Shown here: piece by piece, positions 1-9,480 of the stretch
Numbering within the stretch: position 1 is the stretch's first letter
Layout of the letters: each line of letters begins with the position of its first letter
Assembly: GCA_964502145.1 (NCBI GenBank)
Contig: CAZCVI010000034.1
Location: forward strand, 1-64,000
Length of the DNA stretch: 64,000 nt
Source of the DNA: CAZCVI01 sp964502145
GTDB lineage: Bacteria; Acidobacteriota; Aminicenantia; UBA2199
Reading direction: 5' to 3'
Position numbers and translations under genes: made by a program
The notes under the pieces: generated by a model
Seen by the model: the letters and a program-made list of their open reading frames with translations, nothing else
Told to the model about the DNA's origin: nothing
The model's database searches: none

Positions 1-386
1 ACATCAAACGTGAGGAATTGTATTTTTTGAGATACGAGTGCCTGTTGTTTTTTATTTTTCCACTTTCTGGAAAGGCTGTCATTGGCAACAGATTGCAATC
101 TATGTTTTCCCATAAGGAAATACTATACCATAGATTGTACAAAAAGTCTAGTTTTGAAACCCGCATCGGCAAACGTTCTACATTTCCTTTCCCGATCAAG
201 TCAATATCCATTCCAGAAAATTTAGCTTCTGTAAGAGGATTGGCCGAAACCAAAATTTGTATAAGGAGAATTGCTGTTATTATTTTTATACAGATTCTTT
301 TTTTGCCTTCGGCGACCAGGGGGTTTTTTTGAAAAGACCGCCCCCTGTCCGTGGAGCATCCCGGAAAACTTTTATATATTTTCTGA
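1..386. other. Left-edge non-coding stretch with a short hairpin
   Basis: I see no convincing gene here; the open frames have no recognisable domain and no good ribosome binding site. A 7-bp stem (CAGGGGG at 317-323 pairing with CCCCCTG at 341-347) with a T/A-rich loop lies about 40 bp beyond the stop codon of the minus-strand AAA ATPase gene. It could end the long minus-strand operon, but there is no clean T-run after the stem, so the terminator reading is weak. Confidence 0.35.
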
Positions 387-2174
387 TTAATGAAGGAGTA
401 AGCTTTTTAATTCTTCGACACGACGCATTAAGACATCATCGGGAATATCTTTGTACCGGTGCGGGACAAGTTTGGGATAAGAACAATGCAACGCGGCAAT
501 CATCTCCTGAAACTCCCGCTGCCGCTTAATAGACTTGCTGGCCTGCCACCCCATCAACACTTCAATAACGGTGCATTCGGGTTTCTTACGCCGCTGCGCT
601 ACGATCTCGGCAGTTAAATTGCGGTAATCACGGGCGGAATAATAATCGGTCTTGGCAATAATTTCTACCAACTCCTCATCGGTGACGGTTATCTTTTTAC
701 GCGTGAACAATTCCCGCACAAAAAGAACACGATCCTCTCCCTCCAAATCGAAGATGGGCACCTGAATGGGCGCTCGACTCTTAATATCGGGGTCCAACTC
801 GTCAGGCCGGGAAGTCATCATGCCCCATAACACTTTCCCCAAATACCGGGGGTCACCCATCATCTTGATAATATTACCGGATAACCGCTGCTCAGTCTCA
901 TGAACCCCACCGGAATGCACGGAACCAAACGCGGTGTGCGCTTCATCCACCAAAATCAAAATCTTGCCAAACGTGGCAATATGCCACCGCAACAATTCAA
1001 AGAACTTATCGGTTTCACCAAAATAAGAACCGCGAATCCCGGCTAACTCGACAACCACCCGCCCAGATTCACAGGCATACGCTTCCAACTGGAAGGTCTT
1101 ACCCGCTCCATTCGGCCCGGAAACAAGTATGGCAGACACAGCGGTTTCGGGATCTTCGCACCGTTCAAAGATAGTGGTGAATATCTCACCGGTCTCTTTA
1201 TAGCCGACTATATCCTTGGAAGTATGGGCGGGGTATTTGATACGAATGATATCCCCCAACTGGGCTTGCAAAATAGCATTCACTTCGGCCACGACATCTT
1301 GACGGGTCAAAGGCTGATTGGTCCGGGCAGCCACTTCGAGTAAATCCTTAATGTTCTGCAACGCGAGACCGGCGGTATCCTCGATAAACTTATCCTGACC
1401 CTGGGTGAAGGCGACGGCGGGAAAGCGACGGGAAAAATAACGGACAAATTGCTGCCGCTCTGATTGATCGGGTAAATCAATTTCAATATGCACGGCATGG
1501 GGCAGACCTGTGATTTTACTGTTAATCTCGGACTTGACTGGATTAATCAACACGACTAAATCGGGACTATCGCGATACAAAGGACCATTCACCCAGGCCA
1601 GAAAAGAAATCAAGCACTGACGATCAAGATCAGATAAGCGGGCATAATCCCCGGCTGAAAAAAGCGCCCCGGCAAACTGGAAGACAGCGCACATGGGTTG
1701 AATATCCGGTTCCAAGCGTCTGACCCGCACAAATGCACCGGCCATGCCCTGCAACAAAACCAGCGCGGAAAGAGGCCCGTGTTTGGAAGAATCAATCATT
1801 TTTCGTAACGCTTCAATACGCCCGGCTGGGGTATAATACCCATCGACAGATTCACAGATACGGGTCACTTCCCGCTCGGTCTCAAGATCATAAAAACTGA
1901 GACCTGTGGCAATATCCATACGGATCAGATGAAACTTATCGCCTAACTCAGCATTAAGAATCTGTTCGAGAGTAAGAAAATTTTTAGCCTGCGGACTCCA
2001 GAACAAGCCATTAACATCACCGGTTAAAATAATAATGTTCTTGCGCCGCAATACATAAGCTTGGCTCAAGGTGTCGAGGAACTTGGGACGCTTGGCTTGA
2101 GTATCCTGATTGTTCGAGTTGTTGGGATTAAATAAATCTTCCTGTACGTGCGGTTCTGTTTTATTGTTTCCCAT
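387..2174 (-). CDS. AAA+ ATPase, last gene of the ABC/PspA operon
   Basis: A cytoplasmic ATPase of about 595 residues with two AAA-like modules. The first (about residues 30-300) keeps the fold-like pattern but no clear P-loop. The second carries a Walker A motif SGPNGAGKT near residue 352, a Walker B motif ILILVDEAH near 405 and a downstream TSRPDELDPDIKSR stretch like the sensor/arginine-finger region of classical AAA proteins. The start at 2174 is chosen because AAGGA precedes it and it overlaps the last 14 nt of the ABC ATPase gene, implying coupled translation; a longer in-frame start at 2198 has no such support. Overall plan resembles Ycf46-type or Vps4-like remodelling ATPases. Inference: it may remodel the PspA-like polymer or the transporter encoded upstream. 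Substrate unknown. Confidence 0.85.
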   Translation of the reverse strand: MGNNKTEPHVQEDLFNPNNSNNQDTQAKRPKFLDTLSQAYVLRRKNIIILTGDVNGLFWSPQAKNFLTLEQILNAELGDKFHLIRMDIATGLSFYDLETEREVTRICESVDGYYTPAGRIEALRKMIDSSKHGPLSALVLLQGMAGAFVRVRRLEPDIQPMCAVFQFAGALFSAGDYARLSDLDRQCLISFLAWVNGPLYRDSPDLVVLINPVKSEINSKITGLPHAVHIEIDLPDQSERQQFVRYFSRRFPAVAFTQGQDKFIEDTAGLALQNIKDLLEVAARTNQPLTRQDVVAEVNAILQAQLGDIIRIKYPAHTSKDIVGYKETGEIFTTIFERCEDPETAVSAILVSGPNGAGKTFQLEAYACESGRVVVELAGIRGSYFGETDKFFELLRWHIATFGKILILVDEAHTAFGSVHSGGVHETEQRLSGNIIKMMGDPRYLGKVLWGMMTSRPDELDPDIKSRAPIQVPIFDLEGEDRVLFVRELFTRKKITVTDEELVEIIAKTDYYSARDYRNLTAEIVAQRRKKPECTVIEVLMGWQASKSIKRQREFQEMIAALHCSYPKLVPHRYKDIPDDVLMRRVEELKSLLLH

Positions 2175-3099
2175 CTCTATCCTTCCATTCGTTTTCATTC
2201 ACTGTTCTAAAGGAATCGTCATGACTGAGGTCGAATTGGCTGATATGACGACGATGTTCGGGGTCCAAGCCATCGGTGCGTAGTTTTTTGATCAATTGGC
2301 TCATGGTCTCTGTATATTTGAAATCGGACTGCCGGGGATAACCGCTGGGAATGTGGATATCGGTGACAATTTTGGCACCCTCGTTTTTCTCCATGTCGGT
2401 CTCATAATACTGACTCAAAACAAGGGTACGGGAAGCCAGAAAAACGGCTTCCTCCAGATCATGGGTGACAAAAAAAACAGTCATCTTGTGCTTTTCCCAC
2501 TGTTCCAAGATAAACAGTTGCATGTCTTGGCGGGTGCTGTCATCTAAAGCGCCAAAAGGTTCATCCATCAATAGAATTCTGGGTTGCATGATCAGGGATT
2601 GAACAATGGCGACACGCTGGCTCATGCCACCGGATAACTGCTGGGGATACTTGTCGCCCTCTTTTTCCAAGCCGACGCGGTGCAGAAATTCACGGGCCTT
2701 TTCCCGGAACTCCTTGCGCTTGGCCCGGTACTTAAACGGTAAAAGAACACGCCCGGGTATGGAAAACGCCTCCATATCAAGCCCAAAAACGAGGTTCTCC
2801 AACACGGTGAGATGGGGGAACAAGGAGTACTTTTGAAACACGATGCCCCGGTGCCGATCGGGACAATCTATATGTTTACCCTCATAAAGCAAGGTGCCGG
2901 AAGTGGGCTTTTGGGAACCGAGAATAAGCCGTAGCAAAGTGCTTTTGCCGCAGCCACTGGGACCAATAATAGTGATAAACTCTCCGCTCCGCACCTTTAG
3001 ATCAATATCATTGAGCACGGTGAATGGCTCGCCTTTTTGATTAAAATAACGGACATATACATCTTCCAAGTGCAATAAATAATCGGTGGTGTGGTTCAT
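2161..3099 (-). CDS. NitT/TauT-family ABC transporter ATP-binding protein
   Basis: ATPase subunit of a nitrate/sulfonate/taurine-type ABC importer, acting on the cytoplasmic face of the permease. All hallmarks are present: Walker A GPSGCGKS, signature LSGGMSQRV, Walker B ILLMDEPFGALD and the H-loop FFVTHDLEEAV. At 312 residues it is somewhat longer than SsuB/TauB (about 255), with an extra C-terminal tail of about 60 residues. The ATG at 3099 overlaps the permease stop codon as ATGA and has GGAG upstream, which favours it over the longer frame starting at 3123. Its 3' end overlaps the AAA+ ATPase gene by 14 nt. The substrate cannot be named from the sequence; the family handles small organic acids, sulfonates, nitrate and pyrimidine precursors. 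Confidence 0.93.
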   Translation of the reverse strand: MNHTTDYLLHLEDVYVRYFNQKGEPFTVLNDIDLKVRSGEFITIIGPSGCGKSTLLRLILGSQKPTSGTLLYEGKHIDCPDRHRGIVFQKYSLFPHLTVLENLVFGLDMEAFSIPGRVLLPFKYRAKRKEFREKAREFLHRVGLEKEGDKYPQQLSGGMSQRVAIVQSLIMQPRILLMDEPFGALDDSTRQDMQLFILEQWEKHKMTVFFVTHDLEEAVFLASRTLVLSQYYETDMEKNEGAKIVTDIHIPSGYPRQSDFKYTETMSQLIKKLRTDGLDPEHRRHISQFDLSHDDSFRTVNENEWKDRDGKQ

Positions 3100-3914
3100 T
3101 GGTTTAGCTCCAGGTTGGCCCATTTGTATCCTTTTTTAATCCACAGTCGGACGAGTAAATCGGCACCAAAAGCAAGCAAGCTCATCCAGATGACATAAGG
3201 AATAATAATATCCATGGCCAGGTAGCGCCGCACGACAAAAATCCGATAGCCCAGTCCAACAGTAGCGGCGAGAGATTCGCCAGCAATTAAAAAAAGAATC
3301 ATGGATTTAAAATTGAGCCGGATGGTATTGAGCACGGCTGGGAATATCTGCGGGAACACAACGTGATAGGCGATTTCAAAATGACTGCACCCCAGGGTCA
3401 AACCCTTGGTAATCTGTTCCTGGGGAACATCCTTGGCGCGAAGATAGGTATCCAAAGCAATGGTGGGGAACACGCCGATTAAAATCAACGCGACCTTGGA
3501 TACCTCGCCCAAGCCAAAGACAATAAACAGGATAGGTAAGACAGCCAAGGCAGGTATTTTATCGGCAAAGGTCATGAAGCGGAGAAAAAGGAGTTCTATA
3601 TAGGGAAATACTCCCATCTTCAATCCCAGGATAACGGCCAACGACAGGAAGGCCAAACTAATCAAAAAACGCCGTAAACTGGCAATAGTATCGATCCACA
3701 GGCGCAGTTCATTGTTACGGTCGGCTTCGAGAGCGGAACGTTTCAACCCGTCATACATCTCGCCAAAGGTGGGAACGACCTTATCATTGGGATTTTCCTT
3801 GTGCCGCAAGTGGGCGACAATACCATAGGCGGTGATACATAGGACAAAAAGCAGTATGGACAATAATAAAGAAACTGTCCGTCTGGGCTTCGCATGCAAG
3901 TTAAACAAACCCAT
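3096..3914 (-). CDS. NitT/TauT-family ABC transporter permease
   Basis: Inner-membrane permease of the BPD_transp_1 family, 272 residues with about six hydrophobic segments. The cytoplasmic EAA-like loop that docks on the ATPase is visible as LGCSHFEIAYHVVFPQIFPA. The N-terminus has a first membrane helix followed by a roughly 50-residue soluble loop, then the transport core, as in SsuC. AAGGAG lies 6 bp before the ATG. The gene overlaps the ATPase gene by 4 nt (ATGA) but is separated from the preceding binding-protein gene by 102 bp containing a strong hairpin. Confidence 0.92.
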   Translation of the reverse strand: MGLFNLHAKPRRTVSLLLSILLFVLCITAYGIVAHLRHKENPNDKVVPTFGEMYDGLKRSALEADRNNELRLWIDTIASLRRFLISLAFLSLAVILGLKMGVFPYIELLFLRFMTFADKIPALAVLPILFIVFGLGEVSKVALILIGVFPTIALDTYLRAKDVPQEQITKGLTLGCSHFEIAYHVVFPQIFPAVLNTIRLNFKSMILFLIAGESLAATVGLGYRIFVVRRYLAMDIIIPYVIWMSLLAFGADLLVRLWIKKGYKWANLELNQ

Positions 3915-3940
3915 TATATCTCCTTAATTCAATTGCCTTT

Positions 3941-3984
3941 CAAGCTGGAAGCTTGGGCGACAGCGCCAGCAAGCTTCCAACTTG
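3941..3984 (-). promoter_or_regulatory. Intercistronic hairpin between binding-protein and permease genes
   Basis: CAAGCTGGAAGCTTG (3941-3955) pairs with CAAGCTTCCAACTTG (3970-3984) with one mismatch, giving a 15-bp stem and a 14-nt loop in the transcript. It sits exactly in the only sizeable gap inside the transporter half of the operon. In other ABC operons such hairpins protect or attenuate so that more binding protein than permease is made; that role here is inference. Confidence 0.6.
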
Positions 3985-4016
3985 GGCTATTTTTATCTGT
4001 AGTTATTATTAAATGG

Positions 4017-5093
4017 CTATCTCTTCAATGTACCCGCAGCGGCCATTTTCATATAGGTATCCACAAAGCGGAAGGTGACCTTTTTGGGATCGCCCTGCAC
4101 GGAACCATCGGGATATTGGATACCAACGACATCCACACTGGGTGCATCTTCACCAAGCAAACCATGTTTGAAACAAAACTGGCGGACAAATTCCATCTTG
4201 CTTTTGATATCGGGACCAGTTATGAATTTAATGGCATAATTGGGGTCATAGTACATGGCGGTGGTTTTTAACTGGGACTTGAACTCAGTCAAAGAACATT
4301 CAGAAGCTTTAGCCATCACCGTTAGCGCCTTATCAGCAGCATCACCTTTCTGGTTCATAATAGACATCACTTCATACCACGCACCGGTTAAGGCTTTCGC
4401 TAATTCGGGACTCTTTTTTAAGGTATTGGTGTTCACGACCATCAGGTCAAGAATCTCAGCGGGAATCTGGGCGGAAGTAAAAATCTTGGACACGCCGGGA
4501 GTCTGGGCGATTTCCATGACAATGGGGTTCCAGGTCACTACGGCTTTGAGAGAGGTCTGGGAAATAAACACGGGACCAATTTCGCTGTCCAACACATTCA
4601 CCACCTTGACATCGTTTTCTTTCATACCGTTCATTTCGAGGCAACGGGCGAGCATGTAGTGGGAAACGGTAAATTGGGCGAGGATAACCTCTTTATCTTT
4701 TAAACCTTTGATTTGCAGGTTGTCGCGCACGAGAATGGCATCATTGCCATTGGAATAATCACCAATGATGATGACGGAGCTGTCAATACCGGCAGCAGCG
4801 GGCATGTCCAGACATTCCATGTTGGTCATGACGCAGGCATCAACCTGTTTGGCCACATAGGCTTCAATGGAAGGGGCGTAATCCATACGTACCAGTTGAA
4901 TCTCAATGCCATAAGCATCGGCCCATTTTTTCAGGATACCGGAATAATTGGCATAATCCCAGGGCATCCAACCGACATAGATGGACCACGCTACTTTAAA
5001 GGTGGGTTTGGCATACAACGGCGAGGCGGTTACCCCGGCGAATAATACCAATCCCACTAACAGTAGCACGATAACATTTTTTAATGTTTTCAT
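4017..5093 (-). CDS. ABC transporter periplasmic substrate-binding protein (NMT1/THI5-like)
   Basis: Secreted binding protein of 358 residues for the NitT/TauT transporter. An N-terminal signal peptide (hydrophobic VIVLLLVGLVLFAGVTASP, then cleavage near LYA) is followed by the two-lobed fold typical of SsuA/NMT1 proteins: FKVAWSIYVGWMPWDYA near the start and a central PIVMEIAQTPG region. GGGAG precedes the ATG. Unlike the two other binding proteins of this operon it has no OmpA domain, so it is the likely soluble partner of the permease. Ligand unknown. Confidence 0.88.
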   Translation of the reverse strand: MKTLKNVIVLLLVGLVLFAGVTASPLYAKPTFKVAWSIYVGWMPWDYANYSGILKKWADAYGIEIQLVRMDYAPSIEAYVAKQVDACVMTNMECLDMPAAAGIDSSVIIIGDYSNGNDAILVRDNLQIKGLKDKEVILAQFTVSHYMLARCLEMNGMKENDVKVVNVLDSEIGPVFISQTSLKAVVTWNPIVMEIAQTPGVSKIFTSAQIPAEILDLMVVNTNTLKKSPELAKALTGAWYEVMSIMNQKGDAADKALTVMAKASECSLTEFKSQLKTTAMYYDPNYAIKFITGPDIKSKMEFVRQFCFKHGLLGEDAPSVDVVGIQYPDGSVQGDPKKVTFRFVDTYMKMAAAGTLKR

Positions 5094-5114
5094 GATCTTT
5101 CTCCCTCTTACGAT

Positions 5115-5942
5115 TTAAATCTTAGGACGATTGTCTTTGTCGTCGATAGTCTCGGTAGGTTGACCTGATTTTTTCTCTTTTTCCACTTTACGCGCCGCCA
5201 ACAGGTCATCCATTTTACTACGGGCAGTGGATTCTCTGCCCATCATCTCGTATTGTTTATCTTGTAATTTAACATCCACATTGGATAATTTTTCGGAGAT
5301 ACGGGCCTTGGCGGTGAGGCGTTTGTTGGCTTCCATAACAGCACTGATAGGTCCCCTGTCCAAACTGGATTCGAGACCTTGCAAACGATCGTTTAATTCC
5401 ACGATCTGTTTGGCAGAAACATAATCGGCCATAGCCTCGGCTTTTTGATTGGGCATCTTCTCGATCTGGGACTGGAAGTCCTGCAACTGCAACATGTATT
5501 TGTCCATGGTCTTGGATGTTTCAGTCACTTCAACACTTAACCGTTTTTGGGTTTCTTCGATCTCATCAATACGAATTTGGAACCGTTCAAACGCACGGGC
5601 GTGTTTTTCATAGCCATCGTTATCGTTGGCTGCTTTGGCTTTTTCAGCCATAGCCAATGCACCTTCCCGTTTACCCAGCAGGTCTTCTTCTTCCTTGTTC
5701 AGGGCATCTAAACGTTGCCGTTTGTCCTCAAGAATGGCTTCCACATCGGCAATTGCATTACGCAATCCCTGGTACTGCTTGACCATTTTATCTTTCTGGA
5801 TATCAAACGCAGCGGAAATACCGTCGACAGAACCAGTAAATTGTTCGTCTGCGGCTTTAATAATACCCCTGGCTTGTTTCCAATTCCAGAACCTAAAATA
5901 CCGAAATATCGCTCGAAAAATTCCAATTTTTTCATCATCCAT
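5115..5942 (-). CDS. PspA/IM30-like coiled-coil protein
   Basis: A 275-residue, almost entirely helical, highly charged protein beginning with a short hydrophobic/aromatic segment (FRAIFRYFRFW) like the membrane-binding amphipathic helix of PspA/Vipp1, followed by long coiled coils (about residues 40-240) with the alanine-rich register typical of the PspA/ESCRT-III superfamily. It is longer than PspA (about 220) and has a polar tail rich in lysine. AAGGAG precedes the ATG by 8 bp. Position between a membrane coiled-coil protein and the transporter suggests a role at the inner membrane. PspA membership is judged by eye and needs a profile search. Confidence 0.65.
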   Translation of the reverse strand: MDDEKIGIFRAIFRYFRFWNWKQARGIIKAADEQFTGSVDGISAAFDIQKDKMVKQYQGLRNAIADVEAILEDKRQRLDALNKEEEDLLGKREGALAMAEKAKAANDNDGYEKHARAFERFQIRIDEIEETQKRLSVEVTETSKTMDKYMLQLQDFQSQIEKMPNQKAEAMADYVSAKQIVELNDRLQGLESSLDRGPISAVMEANKRLTAKARISEKLSNVDVKLQDKQYEMMGRESTARSKMDDLLAARKVEKEKKSGQPTETIDDKDNRPKI

Positions 5943-6024
5943 TGTTGTTTCTCCTTCAATTTATATTAATTTATTGTAATTAGTCATTTTATAACCCTAT
6001 TAGCGATCTGATTTTTAACCACGA

Positions 6025-6068
6025 TGGACTTACTGGACTTACTGGACGATCTGGACTTACTGGACGAA
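6025..6068. repeat. Tandem 9-bp repeats, GGACTTACT family
   Basis: Five imperfect copies of a 9-bp unit around GGACTTACT lie in the 203-bp gap between the PspA-like gene and the membrane coiled-coil gene. It is the same family as the inverted arrays at 43928 and 51943 but here only one arm is present, so no hairpin forms. The rest of the gap (5943-6145) shows nothing else I can name. Confidence 0.7.
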
Positions 6069-6145
6069 AAGGGAAAGCTGTTGGAAGGCGAGAAAGTGGG
6101 GTGGTGGTTAACTATCTTTTTTTTGGAAATTTTTTTATCGTTCAT

Positions 6146-7090
6146 TTATTCTTTGGGTTGGACGTAGATGGAGTCGTCGAATTCCTCTTTTTTATCGTTG
6201 CCACGCAAGTGGTCTTCTACTTTGCGGGCGGCGGCCACGGCACGTTCGAGATTGCCCGCGACATCTTCCTGCTTGACACGGAACTCAGTCTCAAGCAAAT
6301 CCACGACTTCAAGGTAGGCGGAATCAAGCGTAGCTTCAAGAATCTCACATTGGGCTAACGCTTGTTTAAGAGTTTCGTCCCGTTCAGCATACAATTCGAG
6401 GCGGCGGTTGTGACTGCGGATTTTTTCCTGCACGGCACGGATCATCAAATCCGCGCTGTCCCCCTCTTTCTGACGACGGTAAGAGAGGACCTTCACTTCC
6501 TTTTGCCAGCCTTCTAATTCATTGGTGAGTTTCCGCTGGTCCATCTCTTTTAGGATTTTATAAAGGGCGAGCGCTTTACTTAGAAAACTAACGCCCTGAT
6601 CGTAATTGGATTCAGCAAGTATCATGAACCGTTGCGCACTGGTGCTCTTGTCTTTCCTGGCTTTCTCTTTCAAAAAACTGTCCAACCGGATATAGGCGGC
6701 GTTTAATTCCTTGGCCGCAGTTTCGCCGTCAGTGAAGCCCTCTTTACGACACTCTTGCTCAATGCTGACGGTTTGGTGTTCTTTATACATTTGCCGTTTA
6801 TCCTTGAGTTCGTCAATATATTGTACGGCCACCTTTTCGCCGCGGATAAAATAATGGTACACCCAGGAGAGCAGCGCGGTCACTCCACCGCCAACTGCGA
6901 TGTAAAAAGCAGGGAGACTGGGACTGACAAGTCCCATGTAAGCGACGCTTAAAATAGAGACAGCCGCGGGAAACAATGTGCTGGGACTCTGGGTGGCCTC
7001 GGACATGACCTTGCGCATCACGGCACGGTTGGAAAAATCCTCGGGCGCGGGTGAAGATGGTTGCGGGATGGGATTACCTGTAGTTTTCAT
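6146..7090 (-). CDS. Membrane-anchored coiled-coil protein
   Basis: A 314-residue protein with no family I recognise. Residues 1-35 are polar; two hydrophobic segments follow (about 38-58 and 62-85, ending in SWVYHYFIRG), and the remaining 220 residues are charged helix with strong heptad character and no cysteines of note. The layout suggests a hairpin membrane anchor carrying a cytoplasmic coiled coil. It starts 3 bp after the stop of the preceding gene, so it is co-translated with the OmpA-fused binding protein. It may be the membrane partner of the PspA-like protein, much as PspB/PspC serve PspA, but that is inference. Confidence 0.8.
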   Translation of the reverse strand: MKTTGNPIPQPSSPAPEDFSNRAVMRKVMSEATQSPSTLFPAAVSILSVAYMGLVSPSLPAFYIAVGGGVTALLSWVYHYFIRGEKVAVQYIDELKDKRQMYKEHQTVSIEQECRKEGFTDGETAAKELNAAYIRLDSFLKEKARKDKSTSAQRFMILAESNYDQGVSFLSKALALYKILKEMDQRKLTNELEGWQKEVKVLSYRRQKEGDSADLMIRAVQEKIRSHNRRLELYAERDETLKQALAQCEILEATLDSAYLEVVDLLETEFRVKQEDVAGNLERAVAAARKVEDHLRGNDKKEEFDDSIYVQPKE

Positions 7091-7093
7091 AAT

Positions 7094-8647
7094 TTATAAT
7101 GACTCTCCTTCGACAGCGACAAATTCCACCCTGGAGAGGCGGTACCTATAAGAGCGCATCGATTCACCGGCCCGTTTGGGCGCGGGACGACTGGACCCAA
7201 TACCCTCGGATTTGATACGATTGGGCTCAATTTCATGCACGGCTTTTAAATATTGGGACACAATTTGGGCCCGTTGCAATGAGAGTTTGATATTCTCATC
7301 CTCATCGCCACCAGAACCAGAATGCCCGCGTACTATCACGCGGTATCCGGGATAATTGTTCTTCAAGAGCCCGGCAATTTTATCAACCCGTTCTTTGCCC
7401 TCATCGGTGAGCGTGTTATTCCACGATTGGAAAGTAATATCTTCCACGCGGAAGGTACCCACCTCGCGCATTCGCCCCCAATCCCTGTCAGCCAGGGCTT
7501 TGAAGTCAAACACCCGCTTGGGCCCAGCCGCGACGGGCATTACACCGGTACGAGCTAGTTCTTCCAACACACTGCGATTGGTAATACGGTAGGGATTCCC
7601 TTGAAGGGGGTCCTTTTTAAAGGTGCCGGAACGGAGCAAGACGTCGGTACAAGAAATAATGGAATTGATGACTCCTTCTTGGACGCCACCACCATACCCC
7701 TCGCGCACGGCTATGCCAAACTGGTTCTCGCAATTCTGCGACATATCGAACCAGTCTATCTTTTTAATCATTTCCTCAATCACGTCTTTTTTGAGGTCCG
7801 CGGATTTGCTCATCTCGCGGATCATGTAATCGCGGTTATTACCATATATACTCAGAACTTGAAAATAGACGGATAGAAAGTCGCGTACTTTTTCGGGATT
7901 CTCTTTCAAATAGTCGCGGTGGAACACGAAGACGTCGATAATATACCCGGAGAAACGATCTGAACCCCAGACATATTTGATCCCCTCCACTTTTAAAGCC
8001 TTGGAGAGATCCGGTTCCCACAATACGAACACATCGCCATTGCCTTTTTTAACTTTTTTTAATACCTCGCCAGACCCGGCCACTTTCACCTGCCAATTGG
8101 TGTTGTAATGGAGTTTATCCAGGTCGAAGTCAGCAATAGTAAGGTCCAGAAGGAAGGAACTGGGGGAATCAGCGGTATAAACAATTTTAAGGCCGTTATT
8201 GTTCAGGTCATTAATTTTCCCGCTGGGGAACCGATTGGCAAAGGCCACGATCCCATCGGCGCCCTTGGACTCGGAAATCGAGGCGACAATGACACCGGGG
8301 AACTTAAAATTTGCACCATGCACAAGGTAGGAATTAATAGGCAACACGATACAGTCGTAATCGCCTTTATCAAACGCGGCGAGCCGTGCGGCATAGGCGC
8401 CACCATCATCGGTAAAGTCCAACTGCAACCCCTTGCGCGCGGCGTTCTTGCGCATCTCGGGGGAAGTGATGAACCAGTACCCGAGGTAATTGTCGCCACC
8501 AATACGAATCGTGCTCAATGAACCAGCCGCATCCGAGGTGGATAACTGGCTCTTCTCAAAAAGCAGGGGCTTTAAAAACTTAACTGCCAATATTCCGATT
8601 ATCCCAATAAATAAAATCAAGAGAAATCCGATGGTCGATTTTTTCAT
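7094..8647 (-). CDS. Periplasmic binding protein fused to OmpA domain (second copy)
   Basis: A 517-residue protein with an uncleaved-looking N-terminal hydrophobic segment (GFLLILFIGIIGILAVKFL), a NitT/TauT-type substrate-binding domain (about residues 45-350) and a C-terminal OmpA/MotB domain (about 400-510) with VIVRGHSGSG and LSLQRAQIVSQYL and a final arginine-rich SYRYRLSRVEF. OmpA domains bind peptidoglycan, so the protein would bridge the inner membrane and the wall. It lies 9 bp after the VWA lipoprotein gene. Fusion of a binding protein to an OmpA domain is unusual; the domain order is the same as in the first gene of the operon but sequence identity is low. Confidence 0.85.
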   Translation of the reverse strand: MKKSTIGFLLILFIGIIGILAVKFLKPLLFEKSQLSTSDAAGSLSTIRIGGDNYLGYWFITSPEMRKNAARKGLQLDFTDDGGAYAARLAAFDKGDYDCIVLPINSYLVHGANFKFPGVIVASISESKGADGIVAFANRFPSGKINDLNNNGLKIVYTADSPSSFLLDLTIADFDLDKLHYNTNWQVKVAGSGEVLKKVKKGNGDVFVLWEPDLSKALKVEGIKYVWGSDRFSGYIIDVFVFHRDYLKENPEKVRDFLSVYFQVLSIYGNNRDYMIREMSKSADLKKDVIEEMIKKIDWFDMSQNCENQFGIAVREGYGGGVQEGVINSIISCTDVLLRSGTFKKDPLQGNPYRITNRSVLEELARTGVMPVAAGPKRVFDFKALADRDWGRMREVGTFRVEDITFQSWNNTLTDEGKERVDKIAGLLKNNYPGYRVIVRGHSGSGGDEDENIKLSLQRAQIVSQYLKAVHEIEPNRIKSEGIGSSRPAPKRAGESMRSYRYRLSRVEFVAVEGESL

Positions 8648-8656
8648 TTGTTTCCT

Positions 8657-9448
8657 CTATTTTTTTTCGAATTGCGTTGCATCGTAATTGGGCAATTCCG
8701 CCAGGGTATCTTTCAAGCTCTGGGAGAGATCGGCAAAACTATCTGCGGCCTGATAGGAAACCGAGAAAGTACGCAGGGGGTGGTTGGGTTCAACACACAG
8801 GCCGATAGCATAAATAGGAATGCCGCACCGGGCCGCATAAACAGCCGCACCAGGGATATCCTCGGCCTCGCCATCAGTGATCACGACAAGGCGGAACTCA
8901 CCGTACCCCAATTGCTTTTTATACTGTTCTACCAAGCGATTAGTCCCTACCCGAATAGCGCCGGTTAACGGTGTACCACCACCCGCATCTATATTGGCAA
9001 TGGCTTTAAAGAAACTCTCCCGGTTGCCAGAACCGAGCGGCACCACTTCCCGTTTGCCATAACTGTCAAACACATACAGACCAATATTAACGTCCTCTGG
9101 GACTTGTTCCAAGAATTTATTGATTGCCCATTGGGCGCCCGCCATTTTGTCGGCGAATTTTTGATCGCCACCGCATTTTTGCGTCGGACGTTCCCGCATG
9201 CTGCCGCTACCATCCACGATAAAGTAGAAGTTCCGCGTCAGCAAAGCTTGGCCACCACTATCGGGGGGGATAACAATCGGTGCTGGCTTCAGTGTTTTCC
9301 ACAGGTGCAAATAATCCCGGTCGGATTCCGCCAGTTGTTCGGTGGAGTCGGGGGACTGTGATGAACAACCGGGGATTGCCACGACCAACAAGACCAAAAC
9401 CAGACCACAGAGCAACTGGGATCGCAAAACTCTAATAGGTTTGAGCAT
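8657..9448 (-). CDS. VWA-domain lipoprotein
   Basis: A 263-residue lipoprotein: hydrophobic signal (LLCGLVLVLLVVAIPGC) with a lipobox IPGC at about residues 25-28, then a von Willebrand factor A domain from about residue 70. The metal-ion-dependent adhesion site is complete: DGSGS, the threonine in GGGTPLTGAI and the aspartate in VITDGEAED. Such domains mediate metal-dependent protein contacts. Two cysteines (in QKCGGD and AARCGI) could form a disulfide. The gene lies between the two OmpA-fused binding proteins with gaps of 32 and 9 bp, suggesting it contacts them in the periplasm. Confidence 0.88.
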   Translation of the reverse strand: MLKPIRVLRSQLLCGLVLVLLVVAIPGCSSQSPDSTEQLAESDRDYLHLWKTLKPAPIVIPPDSGGQALLTRNFYFIVDGSGSMRERPTQKCGGDQKFADKMAGAQWAINKFLEQVPEDVNIGLYVFDSYGKREVVPLGSGNRESFFKAIANIDAGGGTPLTGAIRVGTNRLVEQYKKQLGYGEFRLVVITDGEAEDIPGAAVYAARCGIPIYAIGLCVEPNHPLRTFSVSYQAADSFADLSQSLKDTLAELPNYDATQFEKK

Positions 9449-9480
9449 GAATCACCTCCTTGGTGTTAACAAATGCATGA

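Noticed and set aside
18..332. 104-codon frame at the left edge
   Set aside because: No domain, poor start and atypical composition; opposite-strand frames equally unconvincing.
4255..4659. Plus-strand frames of 110-134 codons opposite the binding-protein gene
   Set aside because: They are antisense frames of a clearly coding minus-strand gene with intact domain structure.
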